Positions 58,201 to 64,000 of a stretch of 64,000 nt of DNA are shown piece by piece (the stretch's first letter is position 1; each line of letters begins with the position of its first letter). The stretch is from Phallusia mammillata (taxonomy: Eukaryota; Chordata; Ascidiacea; Phlebobranchia; Ascidiidae): contig QLIY01000153.1 of assembly GCA_003260075.1 (NCBI GenBank), forward strand, positions 153,665 through 217,664, in the 5' to 3' direction. The translations under genes and the position numbers were made by a program. Below the pieces are notes generated by a model that saw nothing but the letters and a program-made list of their open reading frames with translations, was not told the DNA's origin and made no database searches.

Positions 58201-61200
58201 GATGCTTGTTTCCAAGTATTTTAAAAAGATGTTTACCATTGAGGTAAATAAGGCCACTCTCTATGTTGCTGAACTTTACCTAATTAATAAAATGTGCTAC
58301 TACCTTGCAGATGAAAGAGAAATATGAAGGCATTGTTGGGGGGGGGGCAGCTAACTTTGCAGCAGTAATTCAACAAGATGATTTACTGCGACTTGATGTT
58401 GATGATTTGTCTGCTGTTATCAAGCTGAGAAACAGAGGATGTTTTATATTTGTCATGAATTGTTATTACACTTAAACTGTATGTAGTTATGTTGCTTTCA
58501 AACTTTACGCTTTATGTTATTAGGATTGTGAGGAAGCTCTTTTTAGTGGAATTGTGCAATGGGTCAATCACAACCCTCTTCAGCGTGAGGGATTGTTTGT
58601 GAATCTTTTCTCACAAATGGATTTCACTTTAATTAGCTCTGATTTTCTTGCCCAAATTTCCACAGAGGTAAAACCCAAAATGCATTTTGTAATGGTTGTC
58701 TTTGTGCAAACATTTCGACATCAGTTGTGAAGATATAATCTATTGCTGCCAGACATAATATGAAATTCATGGAGCATTTTTGGCAATTGTCATTTGATTC
58801 AGATGTTTCGATGTGCTATACAGGTCGCCTTCATCAGGGTAAATAACACTTAATGCATGCAGTGCAGTGCACAACAAACAAAGGATCAACAAATTAAATG
58901 CAAGCACATCAGATCAATTCTTGATTTTAATGTGGGGGGGGGGGGCAAATTCATGGAGCATTTTTGGCAATTGTCATTTTATTCCGATGTTTCGATGTGC
59001 TATACAGGTCTCGTTCATCAGGGTAAATAACACTTAATGCATGCAGTGCAGTGCACAATAAACAAAGGAAAAACAAATTAAATGCAAGCACATCAGATCA
59101 ATTCTTGATTTTAATGTGGCATCTGTTGTGGCCCGGGAGCCTGAATATAGGAAAATACTATTTCTGGAGTCATGGCATATTCACCAAATGGGGAATCACA
59201 AAAACAACAAAACAGGCATAATGCTTTTAGCGTGCTACAGGCACCTGCTCAAAGATTAGAGGCCCAATCATTTGTTATCGCACAGTGTTTTTGTTGCAAC
59301 CTGACATGCTTTGATTAAATTCTTTTTTTCTTTGTTTATCATGCATTAAGTGTTACATACCCTGATGTAGGCGACCTGTATAGGATTTCAAAGCATCGGA
59401 ATAAAATACAATTTCCAGAAACTCTCTGTTAATTTTAACAGTTGTAATTCATATGCCAATTTTCTGTTAAATTTTCTAAGTCGAATGTGCATGACCTTAG
59501 TATTGGCTGGTTATTTGTATATTTCTGTACAGGACCGTGTGAGAAAAAATGCAAAATGTTTGTGTTTACTTGTTGATGCATTTGCAAAAGTTAACCGACC
59601 AATTTCTACTAGTGGTAAATATATTTGGTAGTTTTTAGGTATTTTAGAACTAAAGTCTTACATTTTTTACACAGACAAATTTCTGATTATTGGTGGAAAG
59701 GGTTCGCCTACAGATTGTGTTGTTTATGATGTTAATTCTAAACAATCAACTCAATTGCCAGTAAGTTTTTGTGGTTTAAAAAAAAACATGAAGTACTTTA
59801 TCAAAAAAAATTGCTTGATTTGCATTTAAGATAACATTTTAAAAAATATGCAAAATAGATACAGCCAAAATTGTCCAATATTTTGAAAGGGGGGGGGGTA
59901 GTTTTTGTGGTTTAAAAAAAAACATGAAGTACTTTATCAAAAAAAAATTGCTTGATTTGCATTTAAGATAACATTTTAAAAAAATATGCAAAATAGATAC
60001 AGCCAAAATTGTCCAATATTTTGAAAAGAATTCTCGTTTTTGTGTTTCAACAGAAACTTAACATTGCAAGACTTGGGGCCACCTTAGTAAAAGTTGGAAG
60101 TAAAGTTTATGTGGCTGGAGGATGGAATGGTGCTGGCAAAAGTTGTGAAATGTTGAACTTGGATGAACCAACAAAATGGAATGTGATGCCAAATATGTTA
60201 GAATATCGCTCCTGCTGTCGATCTGGTTTCATAGCAGGTTAGTTAAAAAGGCAAGAGTTTGTAGCTTGTAGCGACTGTTTGTTGATGTTAGGAATATTTT
60301 GCTGTGGTGCATTATGTGTAGCCACTTTTTCATAAAGTGCTTTAGGCCAACATCAGAAAAACGAACCGGACAGACCAGGTTCAGAGTCACAAAAATATCA
60401 ACACAACTAAATAACTCAAAACTTATTGAACTTATGTAAACATAAATCCTAAAACTGACTAACAAATACAAAACCAGCCTTGTCCCAGTTTTAATACTTT
60501 TCAAGTTTTGAAATCTTGATGGATTTGGATAAAACTTTAACTGTTAAATATAGTCATGTAGGTGTGCCATTTGTTTCATTTGACCCGATAGTGTGAGCAG
60601 TTACCCCGTTATCCCACAAAATATAATTGATTTGTTATAGATTTTTATGATGCCATGCACCACACATGAAAAATTCCTGTGGTGTTAAGTCTTATAAAGG
60701 CAACTGACTACAAGTTTCTATAAACTTGTGTTTGTGATCTACTTGCAATAAATGGTGGCTGCTATTTTGTAGAGTGCAGTTAATGGGGGTGTTAACAGCC
60801 CGACATCAGAAGCATGAATGCTTGTTGCTAAGGGGGGGGGGCAAACTTGTGTTTGTGATCTACTTGCAATAAATGGTGGCCGCTATTTTGTAGAGTGCAG
60901 TTATTGGGGGTGTTAACAGCCCGACATCAGAAGCATGAATGCTTGTTGCTAAAACACCTCTAATGGTCAAAAGATTAAACAATGACCATTTTATCAATGA
61001 CCAAAGTTTTACAGGACTGTAGTTTGGGTCATTGTGGTTTGTTGTTTTGTTGGTTTTCATGTAGAACCCCATCAGTTATCCCATTAACCTCTTAAAATGG
61101 CTAACTTTTTTAAACCTACAACTATGCCTGCAAGATAACTGTGACTGTCACCTAATCAAAATCGTTGCTTCAAAAACACAAACTTGGAACAACTTCTAAA

Positions 61201-61796
61201 AAAATATTAAACGCCTTTCTGAAACGGTAACTGACCTGTCAAGTTGTACAAGGTTATGAATGCACTAAAGTTGGTTACTATAGAAAGCATAAACAATGCC
61301 AAGCATCAGCAAGTTACCAATTACATGTACCTTAGCAACATAGTTTGATTAACAGTGATCGAATATTTGTAAAAATTAATTACGTGTTTGGCAGGTCATA
61401 AACAATACAACGTTTTTTAACCATTTTTATCTCGTTTACATTGTTAAAATGCAAAAACAGTTTGTTACATTGAATTTAGTGCAGTATGCACTCCCTTTGT
61501 TATGTCACAATTGACGATTAGATAAGCCAATACAAAAAAATGAAGGCGTACGGCTGTGACATAATGACTCCCTATTATAACACAGTGGTAAACGGAATGT
61601 TTTGGGCCTATGTAGTTTTTGTAAAACTTTCGTTTTTTCTTTCCATCTGCAGATCATATCTATATTACTGGAGGTCTCCGTCAGCTTTTAGAAACACTGT
61701 CAAGTTGTGAAAAGTTTAACATTTACAACAACAAGTGGATGAGAATAAATAACATGTTGCATACACGAGCTGCACATGGAACTGTTGTTTGCAATG
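55213..61796 (+). CDS. BTB-BACK-Kelch (KLHL-type) protein, 3' end beyond window
   Basis: Probable substrate adaptor of a Cullin-3 ubiquitin ligase. Exons: 55213-55274, 58120-58243, 58311-about 58451, 58524-58667, 59533-59614, 59675-59760, 60054-60237, 61653-61796; phases agree except at the damaged third exon. The N-terminus MDTTGSNSRKH leads into the BTB core (CDLVLEAERKQFPVHKNIMM, then VSKYFKKMF). The exon from 58311 is cut by a 10-G join (58338-58347): MKEKYEGIV on the left, AANFAAVIQQDDLLRLDVDD (BACK) on the right, so the second half of BTB is missing. BACK continues as DCEEALFSGIVQWVNHNP. Kelch repeats start DKFLIIGGKG, VYVAGGWNGAGKS and DHIYITGGL. The last exon ends in phase 1 and more repeats are expected downstream. 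Exon 2's start occurs twice (57990-58020 is a haplotype copy). Orthologue not identified. Confidence 0.88.
55275..58119 (+). other. Kelch gene intron 1, multiply joined
   Basis: No exon recognised. G runs at 55743, 55892, 56836, 57061 and 58020 separate repeated pieces (for example 56951-57060 and 57071-57176; 57924-58020 and 58030-58150). The true intron is shorter than shown. Confidence 0.65.
55509..55742. mobile_element. hAT-like element fragment (CAGGGGTTCCCAACCTGTGG)
   Basis: Left end CAGGGGTTCCCAACC at 55509 and interior with ggtatgcg repeats. The right end is lost at the G join 55743-55752. In Kelch intron 1. Confidence 0.55.
58733..59430. mobile_element. Element with two inverted hammerhead-like termini, copy 3
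   Basis: The left terminus starts atataatctattgctgccag and carries, on the minus strand, CTGATGA (58837-58831) and GAAAC (58809-58805). The right terminus carries on the plus strand CTGATGT (59362-59368) and a decayed caaag box before atcggaataaaataca. The two termini face each other around roughly 480 bp, part of which (58946-59118) is a haplotype repeat after a 12-G join at 58934. Lies in Kelch intron 4. No ORF for a reverse transcriptase is visible. Confidence 0.6.
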
Positions 61797-62401
61797 GTGA
61801 GTAAACTAGAACCTGCTATTAAGGGGACACACATTGATTTTACTCCAATTGTTTTGTTTTTCTTTTTTTTTTCTTCCTAAAGTATGTCTGACTCATTTTT
61901 CCATCAAAAGTTTGATGGATTTGAATGAAATTTACACAGATAGTAGATATAATCATGTAGATGTGCATCCCACTTTGGTTGTCCTGATAACCCTAGTATT
62001 TACCCCACTAGCCCCCTAAAATGGGTGAGTTTGTAAACAGTGTCGGAACTGGCAGAAATTATTTAATGTATTTTTATGTTACTGGGCACCACGAACGAAA
62101 GATTTCTGTGGCGCAATAGTGTTACAAAGACAACCAGTTGTATGTTACTGGTTTGTGTGTTGCCTGGTGGAAGTTTTGCGTGGTGTGTTTCTATCTTGCA
62201 TGCTACTGATGCGTATAACCCTAGAACTTTTTGGCTAGGCAGGCAGTTTGTTGAGTTTGTTTGGCTCTTTTTGTCAGTTAGTGCGCATAGGTGCCCCCTA
62301 GCTTTGTTTTGTTTGTTTGTTTATTTTAATACTTTTTGCTCTTTCTATCTTGACCGAATAACCCACAAACAGTAGTTGATCGCTTTTCTTCTTGGTCTAG
62401 A

Positions 62402-62482
<81 letters not shown>

Positions 62483-63070
62483 CAAAGATATAACATTTTC
62501 CGTTCACTAGCTAAAATATATAGAGCAGTGGTTCCCAAACTTTTCTAAAAAAATTGTCTGGTGGACCCTTTGTAATTATTTTGATATTTCGCGGCCCTAT
62601 ATAAAAATCAAAGAATGCTATAGGAAAAATGCAAAACCATTGTTATAGTACACTAGTGCAGTCACGATTCTTTTTAATGTAACAACTTTCGGGGGGGGGG
62701 CTTCTTAAAGTATGTCTGACTCGTTTTTCCATCAAAAGTTTGATGGATTTGGATGAAATTTACACAGATAGTAGATATAATCATGTAGATGTGCATCCCA
62801 GGGGGGGGGGCTGACCCGATTCAACTTATCGCAGATAGAAAAGAAATTGGGTCCGCTGACCTCCAACGTCTTATTGCAAAGTTGTTGGGTGGTTAACTCT
62901 ATCCCGACCCAGTGGTAGTGTAGCGGCCATCATATTATAGTGTACAATGTTTACATTGACGTTTTCGTGTACAAAAGCATTTCATAGAACGACGGGAAAT
63001 GGATTTTAGCTCGTCACAATAAGTTTTCAAAGATATAACATTTTCCGTTCACTAGCTAAAATATATAGAG

Positions 63071-63240
63071 CAGTGGTTCCCAAACTTTTCTAAAAAAATT
63101 GTCTGGTGGACCCTTTGTAATTATTTTGATATTTCGCGGCCCTATATAAAAATCAAAGAATGCTATAGGAAAAATGCAAAACCATTGTTATAGTACACTA
63201 GTGCAGTCACGATTCTTTTTAATGTAACAACTTTCAAACT
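63071..63240. mobile_element. hAT-like element fragment (CAGTGGTTCCCAAACTTT)
   Basis: Left end and about 165 bp of interior; a haplotype copy begins at 62526. A second hAT-like start (cagtggttttcaaacttt) follows at 63241, so boundaries are uncertain. Confidence 0.5.
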
Positions 63241-63537
63241 CAGTGGTTTTCAAACTTTTTGATTGTTTTTTCAGAACGGTCACCTTGCCATTATAGCGAG
63301 GACTCGCGGACCTTAAGCCTGAAGGTGTATTTTAGCAATACGAAAGTTGATTAGCAGAATTTTAGCTTATTAGGTATGGAAAATTACACATAACAACGTT
63401 CTAAAGACGGTTTGTGACATCACAGACAAGACAGAAAACATTACGATAGTGCGCAAATATTGCATTCTTGATAGTTGTTATGCAATAAAGGCTATAGTAA
63501 TGGAGGCAGTGAATCTCTAATTGTACTTTGATTTAAA

Positions 63538-64000
63538 CTAGAGATGTACCGAATATTAGGTTTGCCGAATTTATTCGGTCGAATCGGTCAATTTTGCAAA
63601 GATTCGGTTTCGGCCGAATAATTTTTTGCGATTCGACCGAAACCGAATCTTTTACGAACACAAATTTAAAGCGTTAAACGTGCCTTTTTTGCCTAGCAAG
63701 GTGCCACGCAATCTTTGAAAAGCCCAAACATAACGAAAATTACGTCAATTTTTATCTTTTTCAACATATCGTTTTTCCACTGCAGTGAAAAAAATTAGTA
63801 GTTTATTGGCAGGTTGCCAATCATGCTTAAGGCAATTTTAAACCCCACAGGACTGAAATGAGAACAAAACACAACTATTCTGCACTATATGCCTGGTAGA
63901 TAAACGTTGTTTCGTGTCAAACGCGCAGTGTAAGACTTCGCGTGACGTCATAAATGATTCGGTTGATTCGGCCGAATTTATTCGGCAAAACCGCCGAATA
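63538..64000. mobile_element. ATGCACCGAA-family element, copy 4, cut by window end
   Basis: Starts ctagagatgtaccgaatatt, with many ttcggccgaa-type motifs. It parallels the copy at 21600-22063 along its length. The right end is outside the window. Confidence 0.65.

Larger units (their letters stand above)
1095..62810. other. List of short G/C joins (about 10-12 bases) across the window
   Basis: G joins start at 1095, 1158, 1552, 1706, 4541, 4927, 5184, 5306, 5872, 5969, 7271, 12441, 28067, 35879, 41596, 41999, 46319, 46712, 54200, 55743, 55892, 56836, 57061, 58020, 58338, 58934, 59889, 60832, 62691 and 62801. C joins start at 18364, 18467, 20490, 20779, 21108 and 33137. Most are flanked on both sides by copies of one sequence. 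Longer G runs: 4239 (79), 8821 (66), 28292 (81), 40706 (43), 49858 (21), 50662 (71), 62403 (79). They should be treated as gaps. Confidence 0.88.
61797..64000. other. Kelch gene intron 8 or 3' region, repeat-rich
   Basis: No further Kelch exon seen. Contains a 79-G run (62403-62481), 10-G joins at 62691 and 62801, a copy of 61874-61970 at 62701-62800, and 62482-62690 repeated at about 63028-63236, which includes hAT-like ends (cagtggttcccaaacttt at 62526 and 63071). The window ends inside a transposon. Confidence 0.6.

Noticed and set aside
4239-62481. Giant G-quadruplex or CRISPR-like repeat arrays
   Set aside because: The homopolymers are joins with fixed lengths and duplicated flanks, and there is no spacer-repeat pattern; the genome is eukaryotic.

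Overview
The window looks like AT-rich nuclear DNA from a highly heterozygous, outbred marine chordate, most likely an ascidian tunicate of the Ciona type. Evidence: nine-exon CYP2-clan P450 genes with short introns, a spalt-like (SALL) gene with the chordate-style MSRRKQ N-terminus, a tRNA-derived SINE and several non-autonomous hAT families, and paired near-identical haplotype copies. The clade is inferred; no species is assigned.

Layout. 1-11.6 kb: a plus-strand CYP2-clan P450 (exons 3-9; exons 1-2 not found). 11.6-14.4 kb: intergenic, with a hAT element, a decayed hammerhead ribozyme and a SINE. 14.35-19.24 kb and 24.78-30.07 kb: two complete minus-strand P450 genes, each 492 codons, with identical lengths for all nine exons (a tandem duplication). 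30.1-34.9 kb: intergenic. 34.9-54.3 kb: a SALL zinc-finger transcription factor in 12 exons, with a first intron of about 14 kb rich in TGACGTCA sites. 55.2 kb onward: a BTB-BACK-Kelch gene on the same strand, starting 885 bp after the SALL stop and running off the window.

Most notable biology: a complete type I hammerhead ribozyme fold on the minus strand at 40,660-40,705 in SALL intron 1, a second copy with a broken stem II at 13,965-14,012, and a second family of inverted-repeat elements carrying hammerhead-like cores (3.1, 20.0 and 58.7-59.4 kb). Together they suggest ribozyme-bearing hairpin elements, possibly of retrozyme or Penelope-like origin.

Major caution: the sequence is stitched. 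More than 30 runs of about 10 G (or C) sit between two partial copies of the same sequence, and seven longer G runs also occur. They behave as assembly joins between unmerged haplotype contigs, not biology. They duplicate exons of the first P450, break two coding exons (SALL exon 3 twice, the Kelch gene exon 3), and create false poly-glycine and poly-proline ORFs.
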